NCBI GenBank assembly: GCA_005784505.1
Contig: VCAZ01000191.1
Coordinates: forward strand, 310,001 to 374,000
Reading direction: 5' to 3'
Origin: Bagarius yarrelli
Taxonomy: Eukaryota > Chordata > Actinopteri > Siluriformes > Sisoridae
Length of the DNA stretch: 64,000 nt
A program made the position numbers and the translations under genes. Positions 43,975 through 57,183 of this stretch are shown piece after piece; the first letter of the stretch is position 1; each line of letters opens with the position of its first letter. The notes beneath the pieces were generated by a model, which made no database searches, had not been told where the DNA came from, and worked only from the letters and a program-made list of their open reading frames with translations.

Positions 43975-44165
43975 CTAATTCTGTTCTAATCCCTCACTCT
44001 CTCCCTTTATTCTCTCTTCAACTTTATCAGAGTAATATCGCAGCTTATCATGTTTCTGAGAAACATAAAGCAGTGGAAACTCATCTGTCCTGAAAATGTG
44101 GAGAACTTTAAGCTCAGGCTGATAGATCATAGTGATCTGAATCCATCTTAAAGCAAAATCCTGCA
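43975..44165 (-). other. Unidentified protein-like ORF
   Basis: An open stretch of about 62 codons after an acceptor-like 'aagtgcag' reads DFALRWIQITMIYQPELK, then VLHIFRTDEFPLLYVSQKHD and KLRYYSDKVEERIK, ending with a stop. Composition is protein-like. An ATTAAA lies about 60 nt downstream, as if this were a terminal exon. No family is recognised. Confidence 0.3.
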
Positions 44166-44439
44166 CTTCACTTCAACAGAGGACATGACCATATCCAAAC
44201 ATTCAGCTTAAAATTATAAGCAATGGAATTAAAAAGGGATCAGAAACATTTCAGAGAAATATAAAAGGCTGTTTGATTGTTTGAATACACTGAGTGTTGG
44301 CTCCAGGCCGATGCACCTTAATGACTTTCAGTTGATTTCACAATCTCCTGCATTTCTTTCTGTGTGATCAGTGCAGGAGGTCATGCCGAGTCAGTGAATA
44401 GTTCCTCTAAAATCCTTCAACATACAGTACAACATACAG

Positions 44440-44600
44440 TACAACACACCTCTAACGGTCAGCTTATCAGATCCACACAGACGTTCAGCAACGATTGACC
44501 AACACACAAAATAGTCAGCATCACACCTAAATGATTCATGATCATCATTAAGCAACTTCTTAAGAGAATATACAGCTGAATGAGTTTTAGAACAGTGATG
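44440..44600 (-). other. Unidentified protein-like ORF, second piece
   Basis: The minus strand reads HSAVYSLKKLLNDDHESF, then RCDADYFVCWSIVAERLC and GSDKLTVRG, followed by a GT donor-like site near 44451. It may belong with the piece at 43975-44165, but the simplest splice phases do not match. Function unknown. Confidence 0.27.
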
Positions 44601-44815
44601 AAAATAAAAAGAAACTCCAAGCCTTACCCCAACCGTGACCCTGATCCCAACTCTAAAGCCTATCAAGACCCCATCTGTGACCACAACCATGACCTTAATT
44701 ATAGCGCTAACCCCAATCCTGACCCAGTGTAGCCTCAGGACTCTCTAAAATACTCAAACCATCCTGTCAGGCAACAGCATCAACACCACCATCACTAAGA
44801 TCAGTGCGGATGTTT

Positions 44816-44970
44816 ATGTGGCACATATGTTGTTCTGTTGATCAGAATATCATGGGTTCACTTTCTAGGTTTACCAAGCTGCACCTGCTGGCTCCTCAAC
44901 TGCTCAGCTGGATAGCTAAGATAAATGTAAGTCACTCTGGATAAGGACATCTTCCAAATGCTAGAAATGT
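44816..44970 (+). mobile_element. Degenerate SINE
   Basis: A weathered copy ends in the recognisable tail 'gtcactctggataaggacat', then 'cttccaaatg'. Confidence 0.6.
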
Positions 44971-45359
44971 AACTGTAACACAAATACAGGGGTTGTGAAA
45001 GCTGCATGATGCTGGGGTTTTTTTTTTCATTTTAAAACCAGACAAAAGTAATCAGCTGAAGCTCTGAAAAAGAGGAAGGAGAGGACAGATGTGCAAGATC
45101 ACAGCAAGATTCAGAATGGTCAGACAGAAAACACACACATACAGTTCCAGACATAGAAACGGTGTGACTTCTGTACAGCGTTTGGTCACTTATTTGTGAA
45201 CACATTTATTTACTCAAACCCTTTTGCATTTTTCAGTCAGCGAGTCTTTAACTGATTTTTAAAGTCTTTTTATTATTTGAAAAAAATCAACACAAGACTT
45301 AAATGTATTATTTAATAGATATCAATTGATGCAACTCACTCTGCTTTTTCCTTAAACAT

Positions 45360-45900
45360 CTGAAACTGAGAGAAAAAGAAAGAGATAGAGAGAGAGAAGC
45401 TGGATGAGAAGGACTGACAGACAGACAGACAGGCAGTGTGTGGGTGTGTGAGTGAGTGTGGGAGACAAACAGTCTCTGTGTTAAGTAAGAGAGAAAGTAA
45501 GAGAGATGTGTTTGAGCTGAGACTGAGGTGAGTTTCACTCCTCTGCTGTACTGAGATTATTTGTATCACACTTTGAACACTGTGACCGTGTGGGTGGAAC
45601 TCTTACACCATAAACCTTTATAATTTTATATCTGTAAACTACAGAGCGCTTCAATATTACATGATTTCATTTTATGTATTTTTATTCATGTTTAACATTG
45701 CTATGTGTGTGGTTGTGGGTGGGGTGAGGTTGGGGTGATTGATGTATGTGGTGATCAATGGGTGTTGTTATAGATGTGTGTGACTGATAGGTGGGGTGAT
45801 GGGTGTGGTGATTTTTATGTGTGCTAATTTGTAATAATAATGGGTGTGGTCATTGATTAGTGTAGTGATTGATGGGTGTTTTGATTTATGGGCGTGGTTA
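45360..45900. repeat. Purine-rich and GGGTGTGGTGATTGATG repeats
   Basis: GAGA/GACAGACAGG sequence at 45369-45510 is followed by degenerate tandem units at about 45710-45900. No gene is seen from 44975 to 46027. Confidence 0.6.
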
Positions 45901-46027
45901 TGGGCCTATCGCTGTTTTGGTGTCCAGATGCTGTAGTAATAAAGTTTTTATCAGCACAAAAAACTATCATCATCGCCATTATCTTCATTATCATCATTAC
46001 ACAATCCTCAAGAAGTCTGGGCGCACA

Positions 46028-47879
46028 CTACAAGTTCGGCTTCACGTCCTCCTTAGTGTGGTTCTTCTGATGAGCCCTGAAGCTGCCCAGATATGTAAAT
46101 CCCTGATTGCAAATGCTGCAGTGATAGGGTTTCTCTCCGGTGTGGACACGAAGGTGTGTTTTGAGCACGTCGGGCCGTGCAAAGGTCTTGGGGCACTGAG
46201 TGCAGCGGTACGGCCGCTCTTTGGTGTGGACACGTTCATGCTGCTTTAGGTTTATGCGGTAAAAGAAACTGTTTCCACAGAAGGAGCACTGGTAGGGTCT
46301 CTCACGCTTCTCGCCCACGTGGATTCGTTTGTGGGTATAGAAGTGCCGTGGGTCAGAGAAACCTTTCCCGCAGTGATCACACAGGAAGGGCTTCTCGCCG
46401 GTGTGTGTGCGCTCGTGCCGGTCACGGTTGACTTTCTGGCCGAACGTCATGGTGCAGTAGGAGCAGGAGTAGGGCTTTTCCCCTGTGTGAACCCTTTGGT
46501 GCTGCTTCAGAGCACCAAGGCTGACAAAGCCTTTATCGCATTCGGAGCAGGTGTACGGTTTCTCATTGGTGTGCACGCGCTCATGTTTCTGCAGGTGCGT
46601 TTTGTGGTAGAAACTCATCTGGCAGTAGGAGCATCGGAAGGGCCGCTGCCCTGTGTGGATGCTCTGATGGCACTTCAGGTTTCCTTTGGTTTTGAAGCAG
46701 TTCCCGCACAGCTCGCAGCGGAACGGTTTGTCTCGGCTGTGCGACGCCATGTGGAGTTTAAGGGCAGAGAGTGTAGGGCATCCTCTCTCACACACCGAAC
46801 ACACGTGAGGACGCAGCGTCGACTGCTTTACGCGTTTCTCGTGCATTTTCATGTGTCTTCTTAAAAACGCGGCCGACTTCAGCTGCTGTCCACAGATGGT
46901 GCAGGGAGAAAGCTTCTTTTTCGATTCACGATTCGGCTTTATCAAAAATGTTTGGTCTTCATCGCAAGACCTCCTGTGGCAACCTGAAAGACAACACAGT
47001 ATAAACATGAATATAACGTTACTGTTACTTTTGTAGATTTGCATGCAGCGCTATGATCACGTCTACTTTAGGAATGATGCCGACTTACTGGAAGGACAAA
47101 ACTCGTCGCTAACTTCATCTGGTTCCTCAGGTTCTTCAGGGTCTCCAGGTTCATCCTCCAGGTCATCATTTTGCATGCTGTTTCCGTTCTGTTCCTCCAC
47201 ACTCTTGCAGTTTAGTAGTCTCGCCGAACAAGTCATTAGAGCAGTTTGTTCTTCTTCATGCTGTTCCTTACTGCTGTAGGTTTTTACAGTAGTGTGTGTT
47301 AAAGACTGCTGTGGCTCTGTGCAGTTCTGATCAGTGTATAAATGGACAGAGGTGCTGGCTTTAATCTCCTCACAATTAAATCTACTCTCCTGAGAAGCAA
47401 CTTCAGGCCATTCCGCTGCAGTAGCACACACACTCTGGACAGCGTCCATACCTGGCAGTGTGTGCTCAGTGTCTCTACCTTCTGAGGGGTTTAGATCAGC
47501 TTTACACATCGAGCACAGCGCTGGTGGAGCAGACACCTTCTAAGAAAAACAGAGCATGGAAATAAATACACACCTCATTTCTCACAGATATAATCCAATC
47601 ACAGAACTAAAAGTATTTCCAAGAGAAGCATATAAGAATCTCATCATGCCTACAAACCAAAGGGGAACGTTCCAACGCTTGACCGAGTCTCTTCTCCAGA
47701 TGAGCCACCTTTTTTCTGAGCTCACGCACTTCATTGTGGAGCTCAGAGATATCAGCCATAGACAGATCGGTCCCGACTGACGCAGTGCAGGACGCTGGAG
47801 GATCGCAGGACAGGTGGAGCTGCAGGACACCACCACCTCCTCCTTCTTCTTCATCCACACACTCCTCCTGCATCAGCAT
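46028..47879 (-). CDS. C2H2 zinc-finger protein, 10 fingers
   Basis: Predicted nuclear DNA-binding protein of 542 residues in three exons: 47658-47879, 47089-47539 and 46028-46983. Exon 1 encodes MLMQEECVDEEE, a glycine run, VLQLHLSCD and LSMADISELHNEVRELRKKV, a short coiled coil. Exon 2 has LCSMCKADLNPSEG and an acidic tail (DEPGDPEEPEEPDE). Exon 3 carries 10 C2H2 fingers, from CTICGQQLKSAAF to YHCSICNQGFTYLG. The exon junctions are phase 0 and phase 1, as in the gene at 23.4-25.7 kb, and the N-terminal motifs align, so the two are paralogues in opposite orientation. The start is the first of two nearby Met codons (47879 or 47873). Targets unknown. Confidence 0.9.
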
Positions 47880-48334
47880 CCTTCTTTCCTATCAGTGACA
47901 GTGTGATAATAATAATGAGCACACATTTACTATTACAGGTTAAATCCCAGCAGTTGTAGGTGATATGTGTTGAACAGACAGTGTGAATGATAAATCTGTT
48001 TCTGATGCATGTTTTATATAGAACTAACTTAATTGCCTGGATATATTAATTAAACTGATCAAACTGATGCAGACTCTAATTCTAACTGAACTGAAGTTTC
48101 TCTATTGCACCAAAGGAAAACAGAGCAATTTACTGTCATTACTGTGCATTTATAACAACGTATTAAACGCAATACGCCAAAAAAAACTCTTGTTAAACAA
48201 CTTGGCCATTTTAATAACGTTTTTGTTTTTCTTACCGTAAACGATTTTCAAATCCCTTTTTTTGTATTTAATACCGTTATATTTTAATAAATCAAATATT
48301 TGTTTACTTTACATCCCGCAGAACCATACAGCGG

Positions 48335-49041
48335 GTTCGGACTGGTTTACTTCCGGGTACGAGTCGCAGAAATGGTGCCACCTACAGCACCGGTGCTTAT
48401 AGACTTCAGCGACTGTATTAAACCGGATAATTTTAAGCATTTTGAAAAGAAATTATTCCAAAATTATTCCATTATTTTCACAAATGTCGATTATATTAAA
48501 GTTATAAATCATAAAGTCAAAATCAGCTACATCCCTGTTGAAAGTTTTTTTTTTTTGTGCCAATTTTGTTATTCCAACAATAAATTTGCAGGTTTACAAT
48601 ACCCCCAAAGAAATAAAACAGAAGTGCAAAAGAATTATGATTAAAAATATGTTATAAGAAACATACACCTATTTCAGTGATCTTTGCTTTATGGTCTGTA
48701 TGTTTTATATTCCATGTAAAAGTGACTTTTTTAATCAAACTGAGTAGATGGAGATTAAGGGCTTTCTTCAGGGACCCAGCAATGTCAACTTGGTGGAGCT
48801 GCAAATAAACACAAACATATTAAGCAGCAACAACAAAGCAAAAAAACACAAACATATTAAGCAGCGAAACAAGCAAATAAATAAATTCAATTAAAGAGAA
48901 TCGTCATTAATGGAAACGCCGCTAGGTGCGTGCGTTTCTCCACCGAGCCTGCAGGAGGCGGAAGTGTTGTGGTGTGCGCCGGAAATGACGGAGGTGAGGG
49001 GTTAAAGCGTCAGAGAGCGACTGTGTTCTCACACTGCAGTG
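48335..49041. promoter_or_regulatory. Shared upstream region of the zinc-finger gene and PARN
   Basis: The 1.16 kb between the two start codons holds ETS-like sites: 'acttccggg' near 48350 (zinc-finger side), and 'gcggaagtg' near 48960 and 'gccggaaatgacgg' near 48980 (PARN side). There is no TATA box near PARN. Candidate start regions are near 48350 (minus) and 48990-49030 (plus). Confidence 0.45.
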
Positions 49042-52000
49042 ATGGAGGTAACACGGAGAAGTAAGACAGCGTTCTTTTCCTCGGGTTTTCTGTGAACTGT
49101 GTGAGCTGCTGTTAGTTGATGAGTGTGTATGTTTCCCCGGCAGATTTTAAAGACACCCTGAGCGTCATCTCCAGTGCCGTGGACGAGGCCGACTTCCTCG
49201 CCATTGATGGAGAGTTTTCCGGTGTGTACTTTTTTCTATGTGTGTGTTTGTATTCGACCTTTTCAGTCAGAAGTGTATTCCGCGTTAGAGTTTAAAACCA
49301 TTTGCCATATAGGCTTCAGAGGAAAAAGCTTGGAGTAGTTAAAGTTTGTGGTCCTCGCGTGCATGAACTTGAGGCTGGTTACCATGGAAACCCAGTGTCA
49401 TTTCCGTCTAACCCGCTGCACCTGGTCCCCTGATTGGTATGTTACATGTGATAATTGAAGCTTTGTGTGTGTAGGCCTGAGTGACGGGCCAGCCGTGAGC
49501 ATGCTGACCAACGGGATGGACACGCCAGAGGGGCGCTATAGTAAACTCCGTAAGGTGCGACTGTACGTCATTAAAAAGCCTCTTCTGGATCTGTAACTGT
49601 TTCAGGTGTCTTGTTATATTTGCATGTGTTTTCTCCTGCAGCACTCGATGGATTTCCTGCTCTTTCAGTTTGGTCTCTGCGCCTTTAGATATGACCAATC
49701 ACAGTCTAAGTGAGTTGTCTTGGCCACACCCCCTATTTTAACACTGACTGAATTATAGAATACATACAAATGGACATTACATGTGTGTGTGTGTTCTGTC
49801 TCTTACAGGTACTTCACAAAAGCTTTTAACTTTTACATTTTCCCCAAACCGTTCAGCAGAGTATCACCTGATATCAAGTTCATCTGTCAGGTGTGTGTGT
49901 GAGAGAGCTGAAGTAATTGCTGACAAAAGCTTCCTTCCTATAGAGTCTATAAATTTAGACACAAGCTGTCTGTCGACCACGCTATTAAGTTTTTTGGTTT
50001 TTTTATTTATTTTTTTAATTTTCCTAACTGTTATTAATGTTGCCAAGTAAGTAGTAAACCTTGATTAGATTTATAAAGCTCACAGAGTAGAAAAAACAAA
50101 AAGCATATTAATTTAACAATAGTCAATTTCTTTCTGGAAAAACATGGAAAAATTCCTTATTGAAATCATGTATCTCTCTGTTGTTTAGAGCTCCAGCATT
50201 GACTTCTTGGCCAGTCAGGGATTCGATTTTAACAAGGTGTTCCGTGACGGTGCGTCCTCTACTCTTACGCTGAACACACCTTTTTCAGCATGTAAATCTC
50301 ACCCTCCTCTTTAATACCTGACTAATCTACCTGGTTTCCGTAGGGATCCCGTACCTGAACCAGGGGGAGGAGTCTCTGTTGAGGGAGCAGTATGAGGAGA
50401 GGAGGAGTCAAAGCAATGGGGTGGGGACACCCTCCTACATCTCCCCCACTTCAGGTAAAGGGCCCATGAACATTCCAGAGGAGCACAAGGACTTCATCAA
50501 CAGAGTCATGTGAGTCTTTTCCTCTCCGACACACCTACACATCTGCCTCTGCCCTGAAAAAACTTTACTGCTGCATGGACCTTAATTTGCAGCATTACCA
50601 ATGAAGATGATCTGATTTGTTGATTGGTGTGTGTTGCTGTACAGCGAGAAAGTGGAGGCTCTTCTAAACAACTCTGAGAAGATGGTGGACTTGGAGCCAT
50701 GCTCTGGGTGAGACTGATTCCCTGACTCACTTAAAATCATGTTGTGGGGTGTAGGTGTAAGGAACAGAGTTAGAAACTACAAACTGAGCAGAACATTCGG
50801 GCTGCCGAACGGTTTTTCTTTAATGTGCGTAGTTTCACTTTAATGGGGCCAAACTACTTTTACCTGTAGTTTGAACTGAATTTATTTACGAAGAAAAGAA
50901 AAAACGTGACTGACAGCTCCATTGTTTCTGCTGAGGTTTGTGTGTAACAGAAAAGGTGAAGAAGCTGATTGGTTCTCGTAACATGAACTACAGTGGGCTT
51001 GTGCACAAAAATTTAAATGTCTTTGTGGGCACATCTCCATTCAAAATAATGAAATTATGCACACAAAAGATGCAGTTATTATTTCCGTTCATTATTTACA
51101 AACTGTTTTTGCTAAGACGTTACTTAAAAATGTTTGGTATGAATTTCAAAACTACCTTAATTGTCATAGAGGAACAAGACAGGAGCCAGGGTCACTATTT
51201 ACAAGTGCTGAAGGCAGGCATCGACAGACTTGGCTCTGCTGCTAGGAGGCTCTGGTGCTAAAGTTTTGACTAGTACTGTAGAATTTTATTTTTTTTAATC
51301 AAAGTTTATTGTAGACTGTTTATCTGCCTCGCTCTGGAGCTACTGAATCACAGTGGAGTTCTGGCTGACTCAGTTGGTCCATCTTTCTCGCTCTATTGGT
51401 TTGTTGGTCTGTCTTGCTCACTCTGACCGTTGCTCTGTCTGTCCCTCTCGGACATACTCTCTCCTACAGGTTTCAGAGGAAGCTCATCTATCAGACTCTT
51501 AACTGGAAGTGAGTAGCTGCTCCTAGTGAGTTTAGATGCTGTAAAGATGTTTGTTATATTTGTATAAAAATGTTAAATATTAAAAAAGCCTTTGTTGGGT
51601 TATTATAAACATTAGAATTTTTAAGACCGGTGTTAAATTTCTTTGCTGCAGATTTCCCAAAGGACTTCATATTGAGACTGTAGAGAATGACAAGGTAAGG
51701 GTCAGTGTTTCCCCATAATGCACCTCTGCTCTGTGTGGGGATTACAAAATTGACAGTTTAAGGCAATAAACTTCTCTGTTGTAAATAATATAGATAACAG
51801 CCTTAAAGTGTGTTTGTTTTTCAGAAGGAACGTTTTATCCAGATCAGTAAGGTGGATGAAGAGGAGAGGAAGAGGATTGAGCAGCAGAAACATGAACGGG
51901 AGCAGGTGACCTTACCCTCACAGCCCTGATGGCTAGTTTAAATAAAGGTAGAGTTTATACATTTAACTGCTTTCTGTGTATGTGTTGTGCGCAGGGGGAG

Positions 52001-52822
52001 CTGAATGACGCGGTCGGTTTCTCCAGAGTCATACACGCCATCTCTAAATCTGTGAGTCGCCTGAAATGATGTTTGTGAGCAATCATTATTGTTCCCCTAA
52101 ATCAGGTGCAATAAACTGTTCTGTTTCAGGGTAAACTGGTGGTGGGTCACAACATGCTGCTAGACGTCATGCACACCATCCACCAGTTTTACTGCCCCCT
52201 GCCAGAGGTAATTAAAACACTGTCTAAAATGCTAGGACTGGTTTTGGGGGGTATGGCAGTCTATTATGATTATGTTGTGTGTTTGCAGGAGTTGGACGAT
52301 TTCAAAGAGCTTACCATCTGTGTGTTTCCCCGGTAAGAAGCACTTTGCTTTTGCTTAAAGTTACAATCAGTGGTCTAACCACCCTGTGACCCATAATACT
52401 AGCACATGAATACTGCTGGTCAGATCTCGCTCACTGACCCAAACTGTATATTTCTGCTTTAGACTCCTGGACACGAAGCTGATGGCATCAACACAGCCTT
52501 TCAAGGTTGAAAGATGAAAACTTAAAGCCCTAAAACTGACACAAAGTGTGTGTTATTGAAAGTGTGTGTCTTTCTCTCAGGAAATGATTACAAACACATC
52601 TCTGGCAGAACTGGAAAAGCAGCTGAAAGAAAAAAAAACCTTTCAAAGCACCCAAAGTTGGTGAGGAATATTCTTTGGTTTGGGGTGGGGGCATAGTGAA
52701 AATCTCGGTGGTTAGAAACGCCGGGGACTTGGGACTTGACTTTAAAGGAGGGTTTGGGATGGGTTGTGTTCCAAAGTATTCTCGATATTGAGGGAAGCAT
52801 TGTTGTAAAAGAAATGGTTTTT

Positions 52823-52863
<41 letters not shown>

Positions 52864-55800
52864 AGAATGCTCTGAAGGATTTCAGAGTTATGACACTGCT
52901 TCTGAGCAACTACATGAAGCTGGTTATGATGCTTACATCACCGGACTCTGCTTCATCTCCATGGCCAACTACCTAGGTGGGTGGGTGTTTGTGTGTAATG
53001 TTGAAATAAATTTTGTGAATATTGGTGTGCATGTGTTTTTGTTTCCTTAGGTTCATTCCTCACACCTCCCAGAGCTCACATCTGTGCTCGTTCCAAACTC
53101 ATCGAGCCCTTTTACAACAAGTAAGTGTGGTGGGTTTTTTTTTTTTTGTGTTTGTTTTTTTACCCCTCTCTCTCTGTGACCAGAAGGAGAGTTCGTTCAG
53201 TAAGAGCAATGGGGGAACTCTTGCACTCTCTCACACACATTTTTTGTCTTCTTTTTTTCATTAATTAATAAGTTAACACTGTTTTGCAGGTTGTTCCTAA
53301 TGCGGGTCTCTGATATTCCTTACCTGAACATAAGTGGACCAGACTGTAAGTCCACAGCTGCCTGTATCGTGTGAAATGTCTGTCTTTTGTCAGTTGTTGT
53401 CTCTGTTGGTGTATGGTTTTTTTTTTTTTGTTTTTTTTTTTGGGTTTTTTTTTTTCCTCTCTCTCTTTCTTGGCTGCTGTCTGTCTGTCGGGGGGGGGGG
53501 TCCCAGTCATTGGGTCTGTGAGGGTCTCAGAAAATCTGGGATTGTGCCCAGACAACTCCAACCAACACTGTTGAGGGCCTGTGTCGGTTGTCTGGTCTCA
53601 GAAATTGGATCATGGAGCCAGAGACAGTGGGTCTGTGACTCAGAAAATCATGGAGACCCAACAGACTGACCAACCAACACTTATGTTTTAGTGCAGCTGT
53701 GTCAGTTGGGGTCTGGGTCTCTGGGTCTCTGTCGCTCTCAATTTATTAACACTGTTGGTCATGTTTCAGTGCAGCCGAAACGAGACAACGTTTTGTACGT
53801 CACCTTCCCTAAAGAGTGGAAAACCAGTGACCTCTACCAGCTGTTCAGTGCCTTTGGTAAGAGTTGCCCATAACCCTGTGTCCAAAAATCCTACATGCAT
53901 CCCAAATACACCTGATCTACTCACTGACCAATCATCTGCATTGACTTTCAACTATTCATCCACCCAGCTGTCTACAGGACCATCCACCCAATGACCTACT
54001 CCTTTAGTCATCCACCGCTGAATACTAATCTTATCCATCCGTTCGCCATCCCTTTTTCATTTAACCAAATTCCCCACCCCTCTATCTACCCCTTAATTAA
54101 ATGAAGTTTATTGAACACACCTGCCATTCCATCCATTCTCCTACCCCTTTCTTCATTCCTCCACTGTTTATTGATCTTCCCCTTTCTTTATTTACTATTC
54201 AGTTAACACCCACATACCACCAAGCTTTCTACCATCTCTCAATGTTTAACTACCAACATGTCATGACATTTTCGTCTAATATATTTTTCTAAACACTGCT
54301 TTAACGTTGTCTGGTATGCTGTAATATTCAGGAAACATCCAGGTGTCTTGGGTGGACGATACATCCGCGTTCGTGTCCCTCAGCCAGCTGGAGCAAGTGC
54401 AGATTGGTACGATATCGCAGCATTTCTGATTAAATTAATTCAAAGCTCTTTTCTCAAGTGGAAGTTCTGGTTATGACCAATGTTGCTTGTTCACAGCTGT
54501 AAACACCAGTCAGTATGCAGAAAGTTACCGCATCCAGACCTACGCAGAGTACATGCAGGCCAAACAGAAGAACACGCACTCCCAGAGAAAGTGGGGGGAA
54601 GACGGGTGGGCAGAGCCTCCCTATCGTGCTGTTGCCATGACTGCTGCTTCTGCGGCACATGAGCGGTGAGTCTTAATTTCATTGTTTGCATTTTAATTGT
54701 CTAAATTGCTGTACATTTTAACAAAAGTGCTGTGAACTGTGTAGATGTTCTCTGAGAGGGAAAAGGAGCATCAGTCCCACTCAGGACAGCCAGAACTCCA
54801 ACTTCAGTACCGCAGACAGCAGCTGGAGTACTACAGCAACACCAAGAGGATAAAAAAAGATGGTATTGTGGTACTTTTGTGCTACTCAGGTGTGGTATTT
54901 TGTGTATTTTAATCAGGTTAATGTTTAAAACTTGGGGTTTGTTGTAGGTGCTGCGACCACAGGCTCTTCAAGGGGTGCTGCGACCTCCACAACGACAGAT
55001 GATTGGCTCAGGACAACGTATGTGCCAGTTATCTCCATCTAATTAAATAGCAACAATACATGAGGATTTAATTGTGTGTGTTTAGGTCCGAGGTGAGTGG
55101 TGCTTCTCAAAGTCCAGATAAAGAAGAAGCGGAGACAGAAGATGCTTGGCCTCAATCCTCAGCCAATCAGGGTGAGGAACCATTTTCTAACAATTTTAAA
55201 ATTTCAGTATTCAACATAAGTTTATTAAAGATGTCCTGAGAGTAGAACAGCTAGTGTTTTGGTTTTGCTCCACTTCAAATATTGACCATTATACAGTCAT
55301 GTGGGGGGGGACTTAAACATTTGGCCATATGGATATCAACTTAAAGCAATACTGAGAGATTTAATTAATTAAACAATTAAAACTAAAAAGACCTAAAAAC
55401 TTTCTGTAAAATCTACTAAATTTTTGGTAAGGAATAAATTGGAACATCCAATTAAAATGGCTAAAATCACATCAGGTACACATGATTAGAACATTGTTAC
55501 TGTGTTTTAAAGGAGATCCTATTTAAACCTCAGACATTTAGTTTTGTGTGCTCTTGACTGTTGAAGTGACAATGGACACCATGGTGAGATTGAAAGAGCT
55601 GTCTGAGGCCTTCAGAAAGATTGTAGCAGCTTATGAGTCTGTAAGTCTGTAGGATTTAAAAAGATCTCAAAAGATTAAAAATCAGCCATTTTACTGTGTG
55701 CTAAATAGTCTACAAGTGGAGGGCATTTAAAACAACTGACAATATGCCCAGGTCTGGCCGTCCAAGCAAGCAAGTTCACCCTGAAAGCAGACTGCAAGAT

Positions 55801-57144
55801 GCCAAAAACCCTAAAGTGTCCTCATGTGTCCTCATGGAACCTACAGCAAGCTCTTGCTACTGCTATGTGTAGTAGTCTGTTGATGTGTAGTCCTACTTTC
55901 TGATTGTGTATATAGTCATGCACTTTCACAAGTTTAACTTTCATGGGAGGTATGCAAGAAGGAAACCTTGCTTGCTCTCTAAAAAAAAAAAACCTGAAGA
56001 CCAGACTGACTGAAGTGTGCCAAAGAGAAATTGGACAAAGACCGGGACTTCTTCTGGAACAATGTTCTTTGGCTAGAGGAGGAGTCTTAAATCAAATTAT
56101 TTGGACACTGCAACAGAGGACACATGTTTGGCGTAATTCCAGAAAAAGAAACCTCATACCAACTGACAACTGTTGTGGAAAGTGGTATTTGGGTATTGGG
56201 GATGCTTTGTTGCAGCAGGACTTGGCCAGCTCACTATCATAGAATCCACAATACATTCTACTGTGTATCAGAGGGTGTTTGAGAAACATTTAAGACAATC
56301 TGTAAAAAAAAAAAGTTAAAGCTGATGCGACTCTGCAACATGACTGACTCAAAATGTACCAGTAAATACACCAAGGACTGGCTAAAAACTGAGAAACAGA
56401 GTCCTAGAATGAGTCAAAGCCCAGATCTGAATCCTATTGAGATGCTCTGGGGTGACTTAAAATGGGCTGTACATGCAAGAAACCCCTTAAACTTCATTCT
56501 TGCAGCTAAAAGAATCCTGCCTTGATGAGTGGGCCAAACTTCTAAAAGTGTCTAAAAAATCATTTAAAGAAACCTTTGATTATTGTTGTCTGCTAAATTA
56601 TTTGGTTAAATCAAATCCTTAATTTCTACAATTCCTAATTTTGTTGTCTGATTTAGGGTCTCGGGCCACTTCATCAGGACTATTTGATGTCCCTCAAGTT
56701 TGGTAGCAACAACTAATTGGAGGTCTTTATCCAAAAAGCAGCCAATTCGGGGGCCTCCACTTAAGCGACACGGCTTTTATTTTTAGTCTTTTTGGATTGG
56801 TTGTTTGGAGGGACTGCTTCCTCAACAGCCAATTAGCAAAGAATTTCCGAGATCATGTGCACAAGAGCCAATCCGAAGCTCCATCCAAAAAATGCAGCTG
56901 CTTAAAAGCCAGAAGAGAGGCTGCAGAAACTTGCAGTCACATGACCTGAAGCCATAAACATTTCTTTTATGTGCAGGCACACATTGCTTATTCTGTAATT
57001 GAGTGTGTGTGTGAGAGAGGGTGCTATGGCTCAATCAATATCAGGTGTTGAGTTAAAAAAAAAAAAAATTTGATTTTTAAACCTGTATGCTTGTTGGTTT
57101 TGTATGATAATTTTAAGTGTTTGTGTAGACTAACCCTACCCCTG

Positions 57145-57183
<39 letters not shown>

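Noticed and set aside
46177..46864. Plus-strand ORFs opposite the second zinc-finger exon
   Set aside because: Shadow frames of the minus-strand fingers.
48300..48644. 114-codon plus-strand ORF
   Set aside because: It lies in the promoter interval, has no splice-supported extension and reads as AT-rich noncoding sequence after the first 40 codons.
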